Assembly (NCBI RefSeq): GCF_015351595.1
Contig: NZ_JADKPT010000014.1
Span: forward strand, 1-64,000
Length of the DNA: 64,000 bases
Source: Flavobacterium sp. LC2016-12
GTDB lineage: Bacteria; Bacteroidota; Bacteroidia; Flavobacteriales; Flavobacteriaceae
Direction: 5' to 3'
Part shown: in pieces, positions 49,898-58,417 of the stretch
Position numbering within the stretch: the first letter of the stretch is position 1
Layout of the letters: each line of letters begins with the position of its first letter
Notes under the pieces: model-generated
Told to the model about the DNA's origin: nothing
The model's input: only the letters and a program-made list of their open reading frames with translations
The model's database searches: none
Made by a program: the position numbers and the translations under genes

Positions 49898-51283
49898 TTG
49901 AACTTAGCACAGTATACAAAAGAGTTTTCGTATAATTTTAAGTTGGCTTATCCCGTAATTTTAGGAATGGTGGGCCATACTTTAATAGGTATTGTCGATA
50001 ATATAATGGTAGGGAAGTTGGGAAGTACTGAACTTGCCGCAGTTTCGCTTGGAAACAGTATGGTTTTTATTGCCATGTCTTTAGGGATAGGTTTCTCAAC
50101 AGCCATTACGCCAATTGTGGCCGAAGGTGATGCCGAGAAGAATGATACTAAAGTTCGTTCTGCTTTTCATCATGGCTTGTTTTTATGTACTATTTTAGGA
50201 TTAATGCTTTTTGGTGTAATTGTTCTGGCAAAGCCATTAATGGAATTACTGCATCAACCCGCTGATGTTATTAAACTTGCAAAACCTTATTTGGATTGGG
50301 TTGCTTTTTCATTAATTCCGCTAATTATATACCAGGGATACAAGCAATTTGCTGACGGAATGTCGATGACAAAATATTCGATGTACGCTATGATCATGGC
50401 AAATGTGCTACACGTAGGGATAAACTATGTTTTGATTTATGGTATTTGGATTTTTCCTAAAATGGGAATTATCGGTGCAGCGCTTGGTACTGTTATTTCA
50501 AGAATATTTTTGGTAATGTTCATGCACATTATGCTTTCGAGAAGAAACGATTTAAAACGCTTTTTTCAGGATTTCAGTTTTCAGGAAATTAAAAAAGAAA
50601 CTATAAAAAAAATAATAAGCATTGGTTTTCCATCAGCCATGCAAATGCTTTTCGAAGTGGTGCTGTTTACAGCTTCCATCTGGCTTTGCGGAAATATTGG
50701 AAAAACCAGTCAGGCAGCCAACCAAATTGCACTGAGTCTGGCATCGATGACTTTTATGTTTGCGATGGGATTAAGTGTGACTTCGATGATTAGAGTTAGC
50801 AACCAGAGAGGTTTGCAGGATTTTAAAAAATTGGTAGTTGTTGCCCGTTCTATTTTTTTATTAGCCATTATACTCGAAACCCTTTTTGCTATACTATTCG
50901 TTGCCTTCCATAATTATTTGCCGTATCTGTTTTTAAATATGGAAAATGGAGGACAATTACTGGATAATAATGAAGTGATAAGTATTGCTTCAAAACTACT
51001 TTTGATAGCGGCTATTTTTCAAATTTCTGACGGAATACAAGTGGTGGTTCTTGGAGCACTTCGCGGCCTGCAGGATGTAAAAGTGCCAATGTATATTACT
51101 TTTGTTGCTTATTGGGTTATTGGTTTCCCGATTTCTTATTATTTGGCAGAATATACGCCATGGAAAGCCAGCGGCGTTTGGATTGGACTTTTGGCAGGAT
51201 TAACTTCAGCGGCTATATTTTTATACATTCGCTTCCATTACTTAACAAAAAAATTAATCAATAATTCAGTTTCAAATAGTTAA
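49898..51283 (+). CDS. MATE-family multidrug efflux transporter
   Basis: A 461-residue protein with twelve predicted membrane helices in two halves, expected to expel cationic drugs with Na+ or H+. The family start FKLAYPVILGMVGHTLIGIVDNIMVGKLG and the matching second-half segment are present. It resembles the NorM/DinF branch. The start is TTG at 49898 (MNLAQYTKEF), with a promoter box 20 bases upstream; the next ATG would remove helix 1. Possibly co-transcribed with the small gene 27 bp downstream. Confidence 0.92.
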   Translation: MNLAQYTKEFSYNFKLAYPVILGMVGHTLIGIVDNIMVGKLGSTELAAVSLGNSMVFIAMSLGIGFSTAITPIVAEGDAEKNDTKVRSAFHHGLFLCTILGLMLFGVIVLAKPLMELLHQPADVIKLAKPYLDWVAFSLIPLIIYQGYKQFADGMSMTKYSMYAMIMANVLHVGINYVLIYGIWIFPKMGIIGAALGTVISRIFLVMFMHIMLSRRNDLKRFFQDFSFQEIKKETIKKIISIGFPSAMQMLFEVVLFTASIWLCGNIGKTSQAANQIALSLASMTFMFAMGLSVTSMIRVSNQRGLQDFKKLVVVARSIFLLAIILETLFAILFVAFHNYLPYLFLNMENGGQLLDNNEVISIASKLLLIAAIFQISDGIQVVVLGALRGLQDVKVPMYITFVAYWVIGFPISYYLAEYTPWKASGVWIGLLAGLTSAAIFLYIRFHYLTKKLINNSVSNS

Positions 51284-51310
51284 ATTTGAAGCATATAAAA
51301 CAATAATAAA

Positions 51311-51538
51311 ATGGAATTACCTAAATTTTTACTCGGAGATAATACTGATTTTCCAGATGATATTTTCATCATTCACCTTGATTATCCTAGATTTATAATT
51401 AACTTAAAAGATGATGAGGTCGAGTTTTTAGAGGAAGCAGAAGATCTTGATGAAGCCGAATTAAATGCAGAAATGGAAGGCTTAATTGAAAAAGCAAATG
51501 ATTTTTACGACAGAGAAATAAATCGTTACGAAGAGTAG
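51311..51538 (+). CDS. Small acidic protein of unknown function
   Basis: A 75-residue protein, strongly acidic (about 24 Asp/Glu), starting MELPKFLLGDNTDFPDDIFIIH and containing the segment VEFLEEAEDLDEAELNAE, probably helical. No signal or membrane segment. It lies between the MATE and LTA-synthase-like genes on the same strand. Coding status rests on codon use, position and a clean start; I know the type from Flavobacterium genomes but not its role. Confidence 0.65.
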   Translation: MELPKFLLGDNTDFPDDIFIIHLDYPRFIINLKDDEVEFLEEAEDLDEAELNAEMEGLIEKANDFYDREINRYEE

Positions 51539-51602
51539 AGACACACTGCAGTGCGTCTTTACTTAATTTTTCAAGTCATTTTTTACGTTCTAAATCTTTC
51601 TA

Positions 51603-53540
51603 ATGAAAAAATTAAGTTTTTTAAAACCCATTTTCAATTTTATAGCAATCGGATTGCTAATTAGTACTTTAAGCCGAATATTTTTATTTTTTATTTTTAA
51701 AGACAGGGTTGTCGAAACACCAAATTTCTGGTATATTTTTCCAATCGGTCTTCGAATGGATTTGATATTACTGTGTTATTTATCTTTTCTGCCTGCTGTT
51801 TTAATTACTTTTTTACCGAATAAGTGGTTGAAGTTTACTAATAAATTTCTGGTAATTTATAGTTTCCTGTTCCTGTTTCTTATTCTGTTTGTAGAATTAG
51901 CTACACCGGATTTTGTAAAACAATATGATACTCGTCCGAATAAAATTTTCTTAGATTATCTAATTTACCCTAAGGAAGTTGTCGGGATGCTTTTAAAAAG
52001 TTACCTGACTTCTATTATTGTTACTTTCCTGATTTTGGGAGTTGTAATCTATTTTGCTTTCAAAAAAGGAAAAAAATATTTCTATACGTCACTTGCTGAT
52101 TATAAATTCAAATTAATGGTTTTTCCGTTAGTTGCTTTTTTATTGTTTTTTGGAGCGCGTTCAAGTTTGGTTTCAAAGCGTCCAATCAATGCCAGTAATG
52201 CTGTTTTTTCTACAGATCAATTGACAAATACTTTAGGATTGAATTCATTTTATACCGTTGCTTTTGCTGCATATTCTATCAAAAATGAAGGAAACACCAA
52301 GATGTATGGTAAAATGGATGAAGCCGAAGCTATTGCACGTGTAAAAAAATACATGATTGCCGGTCCAAATGATTTTACAGATGCTGAAATTCCGTTTCTG
52401 CATGTGCAACAACCAGATTCTATTAATAAGAAACCTTATAATTTGGTTATCTTTTTACAAGAAAGCTTAGGTGCAGAATATGTTGGAATTTTAGGAGGCA
52501 AACCATTAACACCAGAATTTGATAAACTGTCAAAAGAAGGTTTACTGTTTACCAATCTATATTGCACAGGAACAAGAAGCGTTCGTGGAATTGAAGCAGT
52601 TGTAACCGGGTTTTTACCTTCACCTTCAGAAAGTGTAGTGAAATTAGGAAACTCACAGCAAGGATTTTTTACGCTTGCGGATGCCTTGAAACAAAAAGGC
52701 TATGACACTAGTTTTATTTATGGTGGAATGGCGAATTTTGATAATATGGCTTCGTTTTTTAACGGAAATGGTTTTCAGGATATTGTTGATCAGGAAGATT
52801 TTGATGCTGATGGAAAAAAATATGCTTTTAAAGGAACCTGGGGTTATTCAGATGAAGATTTGGTTACCAAAGCAAATAGTTACTTTAAAGCTAAAGGAGA
52901 TAAACCTTTCTTCTCTTTAATGTTTTCGACTTCAAATCACGAACCTTTCGAATATCCGGCAGGAAGAATTAAACCTTTTGATAAGAAACCTGCAACGGTT
53001 AATAATGCCATGAAATATGCCGATTTCTCCATTGGGAAATTCTTCGAAATGGCTAAAAAAGAAGCGTATTTTAAAAATACGATTTTCATCGTTATTGCGG
53101 ATCATAATACAAGAACATACGGTAAAAACTTAGTGCCAATTAACAAATTCCATATTCCGGCTTTAATAATGGGGCCAGGAGTGAAGAAAGGTACCGTTTA
53201 TAGTAATTTGGCAAGTCAGATTGATATTCCACCAACCTTGTTAGGCTATTTGGGAATTCCTTTTGAAACGCCAATGGTGGGTAGAAACTTAAATAAGTTA
53301 GATGCCAAAACACAAGGGAGATCAATTATGCAGTTTAATGATATCAATGCCTTCAGAGTCGAAAATCAAGTTGTGATTATGCAGCCTAATTTGAAACCAT
53401 TACAGTTTGAAATCAAAAATGATACAACTTTAATTCCAGTTAAATTAAATGAAGAATTGGCTAAAGATGCTTTGGCACATGTAATTACAGCAGGAAATTT
53501 GTACAAGGAAAACAAATATAAGTTGAGAGGAACTAAATAG
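51603..53540 (+). CDS. LTA-synthase-family sulfatase-fold membrane enzyme
   Basis: A 645-residue protein with five N-terminal membrane helices (about 10-215) and a large extracytoplasmic sulfatase/alkaline-phosphatase-fold domain (about 270-600). The entry motif NLVIFLQESLGAEYVG holds the metal-binding Glu. The probable nucleophile is Thr322 or Thr324 in YCTGTRSVRGIE, and ADHNTRTYG supplies later metal ligands. Gram-negative members transfer phosphoglycerol or phosphoethanolamine to envelope glycans; the product here is not known. Confidence 0.88.
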   Translation: MKKLSFLKPIFNFIAIGLLISTLSRIFLFFIFKDRVVETPNFWYIFPIGLRMDLILLCYLSFLPAVLITFLPNKWLKFTNKFLVIYSFLFLFLILFVELATPDFVKQYDTRPNKIFLDYLIYPKEVVGMLLKSYLTSIIVTFLILGVVIYFAFKKGKKYFYTSLADYKFKLMVFPLVAFLLFFGARSSLVSKRPINASNAVFSTDQLTNTLGLNSFYTVAFAAYSIKNEGNTKMYGKMDEAEAIARVKKYMIAGPNDFTDAEIPFLHVQQPDSINKKPYNLVIFLQESLGAEYVGILGGKPLTPEFDKLSKEGLLFTNLYCTGTRSVRGIEAVVTGFLPSPSESVVKLGNSQQGFFTLADALKQKGYDTSFIYGGMANFDNMASFFNGNGFQDIVDQEDFDADGKKYAFKGTWGYSDEDLVTKANSYFKAKGDKPFFSLMFSTSNHEPFEYPAGRIKPFDKKPATVNNAMKYADFSIGKFFEMAKKEAYFKNTIFIVIADHNTRTYGKNLVPINKFHIPALIMGPGVKKGTVYSNLASQIDIPPTLLGYLGIPFETPMVGRNLNKLDAKTQGRSIMQFNDINAFRVENQVVIMQPNLKPLQFEIKNDTTLIPVKLNEELAKDALAHVITAGNLYKENKYKLRGTK

Positions 53541-53546
53541 GATCAT

Positions 53547-53630
53547 AGTTACAAAGGAACAAAGGTTCAAAGAGACAGCGTGTAAAAACCTTTGTCGCTT
53601 TGAACCTTTGCTACTTTGAACCTTTGTTAA
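53547..53630. repeat. CTTTGAACC-type palindromic element, copy 2
   Basis: ACAAAGGAACAAAGGTTCAAAG on the left faces CTTTGAACCTTTGCTACTTTG on the right. The last 20 bases overlap the 3' end of meaB and provide its stop codon. Confidence 0.65.
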
Positions 53631-54708
53631 AATAAAGTTTTAACAAATTCTGAGCAGCTGCAAAAGGTGAAATTTCACCGTTTTGCACTGCTTTTTTGTT
53701 TTGTTCTAATTGTGAAATAATTTCGGGTTGATTATAGAAGTTTAGTTTCAATTGTTCGTTGATGGTTTCCATCATCCAGAAATTGTTTTGTTCTTTTCTT
53801 TTTTCCTGGAAGAAACCCGTTTCATTGGTCATTTCAATGTAACTCGAAATAGTGTTCCAAATGTCCAGAATACCTTCTTTGGTAATGGCACTGCAAGTCG
53901 TTACTTTTGGCTGCCAGTTTGATTTTTTGGGCGGAAATAAATGCAAAGCTCTGTTGAATTCCAATTTCGCCTGATTCGCTTTTTTAATATTATCGCCATC
54001 GGCTTTGTTGATGACAATCGCATCTGCCATTTCCATGATACCACGTTTAATGCCCTGAAGTTCATCGCCGGCACCGGAAATTTTTAGTAATAAGAAAAAA
54101 TCCACCATACTATGAACAGCAGTTTCACTTTGTCCGACACCAACAGTTTCGATAATGATAGTGTCATAACCTGCAGCTTCGCACAAAATAATCGATTCAC
54201 GTGTTTTTCTCGCCACGCCACCTAAAGTATCTCCGGAAGCACTTGGTCTGATAAAAGCATTTTCATCTTTTACCAATTCTTCCATACGGGTTTTATCTCC
54301 TAAAATACTTCCATGCGAAAGCGAACTACTCGGGTCAACGGCCAACACGGCTACTTTTTTGCCAAGCTGTGTAAGAAATGTTCCGAAAGCTTCAATAAAA
54401 GTACTTTTTCCAACGCCAGGAACGCCTGTAATTCCAATTCTGATGGATTTATTGGCATAAGGTAAACATCCTTTAATAACTTCATTTGCTTTATCAGCAT
54501 GTTCTGGATTGGTACTTTCTGCCAAAGTTATGGCACGACTTAAGGCAGTTCTGTTTCCATCCAGAATTCCGGCAATTAATTCTTCTGAAGAAGGTTGTTT
54601 TCGCCTGTTTTTCTGAATTTGACTGATAGCCGATACATTGATAATTTCAGGAGGTGAAATACCTGCTTTTTCTTGTAAACTGCTAGATTGTTTTTTTGGA
54701 CTTGACAA
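53611..54708 (-). CDS. meaB: Methylmalonyl-CoA mutase-associated GTPase MeaB
   Basis: Gates cofactor loading and protects methylmalonyl-CoA mutase. The 365-residue G3E GTPase has P-loop GITGVPGVGKSTFIEAFG, Walker B VLAVDPSSSLSHGSILGDKTRM, the ETVGVGQSE switch and NKADGDN (base specificity). An N-terminal extension of about 45 residues precedes the domain, with a TTG start at 54708. It is 40 kb from mutA and mutB. The last codons and the stop lie within a palindromic repeat. Confidence 0.93.
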   Translation of the reverse strand: MSSPKKQSSSLQEKAGISPPEIINVSAISQIQKNRRKQPSSEELIAGILDGNRTALSRAITLAESTNPEHADKANEVIKGCLPYANKSIRIGITGVPGVGKSTFIEAFGTFLTQLGKKVAVLAVDPSSSLSHGSILGDKTRMEELVKDENAFIRPSASGDTLGGVARKTRESIILCEAAGYDTIIIETVGVGQSETAVHSMVDFFLLLKISGAGDELQGIKRGIMEMADAIVINKADGDNIKKANQAKLEFNRALHLFPPKKSNWQPKVTTCSAITKEGILDIWNTISSYIEMTNETGFFQEKRKEQNNFWMMETINEQLKLNFYNQPEIISQLEQNKKAVQNGEISPFAAAQNLLKLYFNKGSK

Positions 54709-54788
54709 AATACATTTTTTGGTATTGTAAAAGTACAGAAAACAAAAACAGTTTCAAAAAAGGATTCTTGAAACTGTTCTTAGGTACA

Positions 54789-54843
54789 ACACGAATTTCA
54801 CGAATTCCACAAATTAATTAGTGCTAATTAGTGAAATTCGTGT
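54789..54843. repeat. ACACGAATTTCAC inverted repeat
   Basis: ACACGAATTTCAC and GTGAAATTCGTGT are perfect 13-bp arms with 29 bases between. The repeat ends exactly at the stop codon of the oxidoreductase gene. Confidence 0.65.
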
Positions 54844-55485
54844 TTAATAAGCTGCAGTAAATCTTACTTGGTGGTGTTTTGCGTTTTCGGCTTCGTCAGC
54901 AATTACAACAGCCAAATCTTCTACAGATAAAATGCTTCTTTGCTCGTCATTGAATACTGGGTTTTCTAATCCTAAGCGGTATTTTCCGGTTCTTCCTGTT
55001 GTAATTCCCGCGTGCATTTCGAAAGCCGGACTAAAAAATGCCCAATCCAGTTCTTTTTCTTCCTTAATAATGTTGAGGTAATCACGTGCAGCAGTTGCGG
55101 CAACATAATATTCTTTTGGAAAATCTGGTGTATCTACAGCTTGTAAGCCTGGTGCAACAAACAAACTTCCGCCGCCTCCAATTACAATGAAACGTTTTAC
55201 TCCTGATTTTTTTACCGCTTCCTGAACCGATTTTGAACCCGCAATAAAATCGTCATATATATTTGGGTTACTCCATCCTGAATTGTAAGCGCTGATCACT
55301 AAATCATTTCCTTTCAGAATTGCTGCTAATTCATCTGAGTTAAAAATATCAGCGGCTACCCAATTCACATTTGTAGTTTCTTTTGGTGTTCTTGCAATAG
55401 CAGTAACATCATGATTTCTGCTTGTCAATTCGTTTAAAATGGCTGAGCCTACAAATCCCGTTGCTCCAATAAGTGCGATTTTCAT
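54844..55485 (-). CDS. NAD(P)-dependent atypical SDR (NmrA/YwnB-like)
   Basis: A 213-residue Rossmann protein of the NAD(P)H-binding atypical SDR group: MKIALIGATGFVGSAILNEL gives the TGxxGxxG nucleotide motif, followed by IARTPKET, DLVISAYN and FIVIGGGGSLFV. There is no YxxxK catalytic pair. Similar proteins (YwnB) sit beside Rrf2/YwnA regulators, as here. Its upstream region carries a site like the one before the Rrf2 gene, so it is probably the regulator's target. Confidence 0.85.
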   Translation of the reverse strand: MKIALIGATGFVGSAILNELTSRNHDVTAIARTPKETTNVNWVAADIFNSDELAAILKGNDLVISAYNSGWSNPNIYDDFIAGSKSVQEAVKKSGVKRFIVIGGGGSLFVAPGLQAVDTPDFPKEYYVAATAARDYLNIIKEEKELDWAFFSPAFEMHAGITTGRTGKYRLGLENPVFNDEQRSILSVEDLAVVIADEAENAKHHQVRFTAAY

Positions 55486-55502
55486 AATATATAATTTTAA
55501 TT

Positions 55503-55521
55503 AGTAATAAAAAACATTACA
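55503..55521 (-). promoter_or_regulatory. Candidate Rrf2 operator at the oxidoreductase gene
   Basis: AGTAATAAAAAACATTACA, an imperfect palindrome with half-sites GTAAT and ATTAC, 18 bases before the ATG. Sixteen of 18 aligned bases match the site before the Rrf2 gene. Confidence 0.6.
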
Positions 55522-55541
55522 GTTTTGTGTAAAAAAATAGT

Positions 55542-55949
55542 TTAGAACTGATTCGAAAAATCTTCTAAAGAAATTCCTTCTAATTGTAAACTAACTTTCT
55601 GATTCATATCCGCATATAAAGCGGCTAAATTTTGATTGATTTTTTTTCCAACCGGACAATCCGGATTGGGTTGATTTTTAGCATACCCTAAATTAATGGT
55701 TTCAAAAGTCATTTCAAATATTTCTTTCAAAGTAAGATTTGTAGGATCTACGGCTAATTTTGTTCCGCCATTTTTCCCTTCCTTACTTTCTACAATATGA
55801 TGTGCTTTCAAATTGGCAATTTCTTTTCGTACCAAAACAGGATTTAGGTTAATACTTCCCGCAATATATTCAGATGATAAATAATCATTTGGATATTTGG
55901 TGAGCAAAGTAAGAATGTGAATCGTTATGGCAAATTTACCTGAAATCAT
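55542..55949 (-). CDS. Rrf2-family transcriptional regulator (YwnA-like)
   Basis: A 135-residue winged-helix protein. The HTH is KFAITIHILTLLTKYP then LSSEYIAGSINLNPVLVRKEIANLKAHHIVESKEGKNGG. It has only one Cys (PDCPVG, about residue 103) and so lacks the three-Cys cluster ligands of IscR and NsrR; a cluster-free, thiol-sensing mode like that of YwnA or HypR is more likely. It precedes the oxidoreductase gene by 56 bp, with a palindromic site before each. Confidence 0.9.
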   Translation of the reverse strand: MISGKFAITIHILTLLTKYPNDYLSSEYIAGSINLNPVLVRKEIANLKAHHIVESKEGKNGGTKLAVDPTNLTLKEIFEMTFETINLGYAKNQPNPDCPVGKKINQNLAALYADMNQKVSLQLEGISLEDFSNQF

Positions 55950-55951
55950 AC

Positions 55952-55970
55952 TGTAATAAAATATATTACA
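55952..55970 (-). promoter_or_regulatory. Candidate Rrf2 autoregulatory operator
   Basis: TGTAAT, seven bases, ATTACA: perfect 6-bp half-sites starting two bases before the Rrf2 start codon. A third TGTAAT half-site follows at 55973-55978. Confidence 0.6.
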
Positions 55971-56093
55971 AATGTAATGCGTTTTGTCAAATAAAAAAAT
56001 GTTTTAACTAAAATTTAATTTAAATAGAAGCTAAGATAAAAACGGTAAGTTGTGCATATCGTTTGTTTGAATAGTGTGCATTTCCTTGAAGTG

Positions 56094-56558
56094 CTATTTG
56101 ATTTTTGATTGATTCCTGATCGTAGCGTAATAAACCCAAAGTATAAAAAGAAGTTGTAGCGGTATTCTAAACCATAAATACGAGATGCCTTTACCGCTAT
56201 AATCGGCAGTTTGCAAATTTATATTGTTACATGCGGCATAGATATTAGCGGGAAGCAGCACTATAAAAAATACGATAAGCAGCTTGCCTGTGAGCAATGT
56301 CATTTTTGGTATCAAGAGCCCTGCCGCGGCAGCCAGTTCCATAATTCCGGTAATGTATACAATTTCAGTAGTCCAAGGCAAAAAAGAGATCATCATTGCC
56401 ATTCCTTTGGCATATGCAAAATGCGCAATCGCCGTAAAGACAAGCATGGCTGCCATAGCAATTCTGCCAGCCTGTGAAAATTCAAATCTTTTAGTTATTA
56501 GTCTTACAATAAGCAATGCACTTGCAAAAACTCCGAATAAAATAATTAAGGTTTCCAT
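56094..56558 (-). CDS. DoxX-family membrane protein
   Basis: A 154-residue protein with four membrane helices (about 2-20, 35-52, 60-85 and 90-108, with a further C-terminal one). GIMELAAAAGLLIP in the third region is the DoxX signature. Members take part in respiration-linked or thiol/disulfide functions, but many are unassigned. The start at 56558 is chosen over an in-frame upstream ATG at 56582, which lies in probable promoter DNA. Confidence 0.8.
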   Translation of the reverse strand: METLIILFGVFASALLIVRLITKRFEFSQAGRIAMAAMLVFTAIAHFAYAKGMAMMISFLPWTTEIVYITGIMELAAAAGLLIPKMTLLTGKLLIVFFIVLLPANIYAACNNINLQTADYSGKGISYLWFRIPLQLLFILWVYYATIRNQSKIK

Positions 56559-56640
56559 ATGTTTTTTTATGCAAAGTTGCATCCTAAAGAAACTTAAAAC
56601 AATGAACCTGGGTTAATAAATTCCTATGGAGAAAAAAACT

Positions 56641-56779
56641 ACCGCAGAGAACGCTAATTTTTTTACTCTTAGCTTTTATAAAAGGCAAAGTTCGTAAAGC
56701 TTTGCATTGAATAAGCTTTGCGAACCCTGTGCTTTCTAAGACATTCTTAGATAAAAATCTTTGCGTTCCCTTCGGTAAA
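56641..56779. repeat. GCAAAG-type palindromic element, copy 5
   Basis: Outer ACCGCAGAGAACGC faces GCGTTCCCTTCGGT; inner GCAAAGTTCGTAAAGC faces GCTTTGCGAACCCTGTGC. It fills most of the gap between the DoxX and Crp genes. Confidence 0.65.
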
Positions 56780-56831
56780 AAATAGTTAGTGAATATTATT
56801 TTATGTTTTCCGCAATATTTAGCGTTGGTCC

Positions 56832-57398
56832 TTAATAAATACGTTTTCTTATTCTGCTCAAAGCTTGTGGAGTAATACCAATATAAGAAGCGAGGTATTT
56901 TTGAGGAATCTTTTGAATCAATTGTGGCTGTTCTATAAAGAGATTGCGATACCGTTGCTCAGCAGAATCGTTAAGTAGCGAAAGTTCTCGTTTGGTTTTT
57001 TTTAGAAACAAGTCTTCACTAGCAAGACGTCCAATAGTATTGCCAATTTTTGTTTCGGCATAAATATATTGAAGATCACTATAAGATATGCGCCAAAGTA
57101 CCGTATCCGCAAGAGTTTCAATAATGTAATTTGCCGGTAATCTAGTAATAAAGGAATCATAGCCACTTGCAAATTCTCCATCAAATACAAATGTAAAAGT
57201 AAGGTCGCTATCTTCATCCGGAATGTAATATCGAACTAATCCTTTCTCTACAAAAGAAAGATAGTTTTCGATCTGACCTGTTTCAAGTATTGGCGTTTTC
57301 TTTGAAAATTCCTGACGTATGAGCTTTGACGAAAAAGTATTCCAGTCATCATCAGAAAGATTTACCATTCGCTCAAAATTGTCTCTAATTAACTGCAT
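56832..57398 (-). CDS. Crp/Fnr-family transcriptional regulator
   Basis: A 188-residue protein: an N-terminal cyclic-nucleotide-binding-like domain (about 20-120, with TPILETGQIENYLSFVEKGLVRYY) and a C-terminal short HTH ending in KYLASYIGITPQALSRIRKRI. The phosphate-binding cassette (DGEFASGYDSF) lacks the usual RSA, so cAMP is unlikely. No Cys cluster for iron-sulfur is present. The start at 57398 is chosen because a 32-residue upstream extension is divergent-promoter DNA. Divergent from an AEC transporter gene. Confidence 0.87.
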   Translation of the reverse strand: MQLIRDNFERMVNLSDDDWNTFSSKLIRQEFSKKTPILETGQIENYLSFVEKGLVRYYIPDEDSDLTFTFVFDGEFASGYDSFITRLPANYIIETLADTVLWRISYSDLQYIYAETKIGNTIGRLASEDLFLKKTKRELSLLNDSAEQRYRNLFIEQPQLIQKIPQKYLASYIGITPQALSRIRKRIY

Positions 57399-57482
57399 TG
57401 ATTTTTTTAAATTACATATTAAAAGTAACAAAAAACTTTTTGAAGTACTATAATTTGTTTTATAGATCAACTTATAAATGTC

Positions 57483-57490
57483 TATTTTTG
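57483..57490 (+). promoter_or_regulatory. -7 promoter box for the AEC transporter
   Basis: TATTTTTG, exact TAnnTTTG, ends 15 bases before the ATG at 57506. A TTG at 57455 is 25 bp upstream. The box lies inside a longer in-frame extension, which supports the shorter start. Confidence 0.5.
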
Positions 57491-57505
57491 TCACTACTCA
57501 GTGAT

Positions 57506-58417
57506 ATGAACAACTTTATTCAGATATTCTTCTTTTTGTTTTTAGGATTGCTTTTGCAAAATGTAAAGCGATTTCCAACTCATATCTATAAAAGCATTAA
57601 TAAAATTGTCATTTACGTTTGCTTACCTGCCATTACTTTATATCATATCCCCAAAATAAAATGGAACAATGATTTATTGTTTCCAATAGGAGCGGGCTGG
57701 ATTAGTTTTTTCCTGGCATTTGTTTTCTTTCATTTTTTGGGTCGACGATTGGGTTGGTCAAATAAACTAATTGGTTGTTTGGTGCTGACAGCTGGCTTGA
57801 GTAATTCCTCTTTTTTAGGCTATCCTATAGTAGAAGCTTTATTTGGGAAAAAAGGTTTAGAAACCGCTATTTTAGTAGATCAACCCGGAACCTTTGTTGT
57901 AGTTTCGACTTTAGGTGTTTTTGTTGCAGCCTTTTATTCTAAAGGCAGTCCGGATGCGTGGAGTATTTTGAAGAAAGTAATTTTCTTTCCGCCTTTCATT
58001 ACGTTTGTGGTGGCGTGTTCCTTGAATATTTTCAGTTATGATTTAGAGCTAAATCTTCAATCTGTCTTATTGAAAGTAGGAAGTCTGGTTACACCATTAG
58101 CTCTATTTTCTGTTGGATTGCAATTAAATTTTGATAGAAGAAGTCAGCATTGGCGCTTTTTACGATTGGGACTTTTTTTCAGACTTATTGTTACGCCATT
58201 CATTATTATGGTATTATATGTTTTTATTTTCAATCAACATTCTGAGGCGATTAAAATAACCATAATAGAAATCGCAATGGCACCAATGATTACAGGTGCC
58301 ATATTAGCTTCTACTTATGGTTTAAAACCAAAGTTAAGCAGCATGATGATTGGTTTCGGAATTCCCATCTCTTTTATAACCCTAGCCATCTGGTACTTTA
58401 TTGTTAGTTTAATTTGA
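57506..58417 (+). CDS. AEC-family transporter (auxin-efflux-carrier/malonate-permease type)
   Basis: A 303-residue membrane protein with about ten helices in two inverted halves. The first-half motif VYVCLPAITLYHIPK and the second-half ASTYGLKPKLSSMMIGFGIPIS are typical, as is LTAGLSNSSFLGYPIVEALFG. The AEC family moves carboxylates such as malate or malonate, or other organic anions. Divergent from a Crp/Fnr regulator, which may control it. Confidence 0.87.
   Translation: MNNFIQIFFFLFLGLLLQNVKRFPTHIYKSINKIVIYVCLPAITLYHIPKIKWNNDLLFPIGAGWISFFLAFVFFHFLGRRLGWSNKLIGCLVLTAGLSNSSFLGYPIVEALFGKKGLETAILVDQPGTFVVVSTLGVFVAAFYSKGSPDAWSILKKVIFFPPFITFVVACSLNIFSYDLELNLQSVLLKVGSLVTPLALFSVGLQLNFDRRSQHWRFLRLGLFFRLIVTPFIIMVLYVFIFNQHSEAIKITIIEIAMAPMITGAILASTYGLKPKLSSMMIGFGIPISFITLAIWYFIVSLI

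Noticed and set aside
51603..53540. True lipoteichoic acid synthase
   Set aside because: The organism type is Gram-negative and the active-site context (CTGTRSVRG) differs from LtaS; only the fold is shared.
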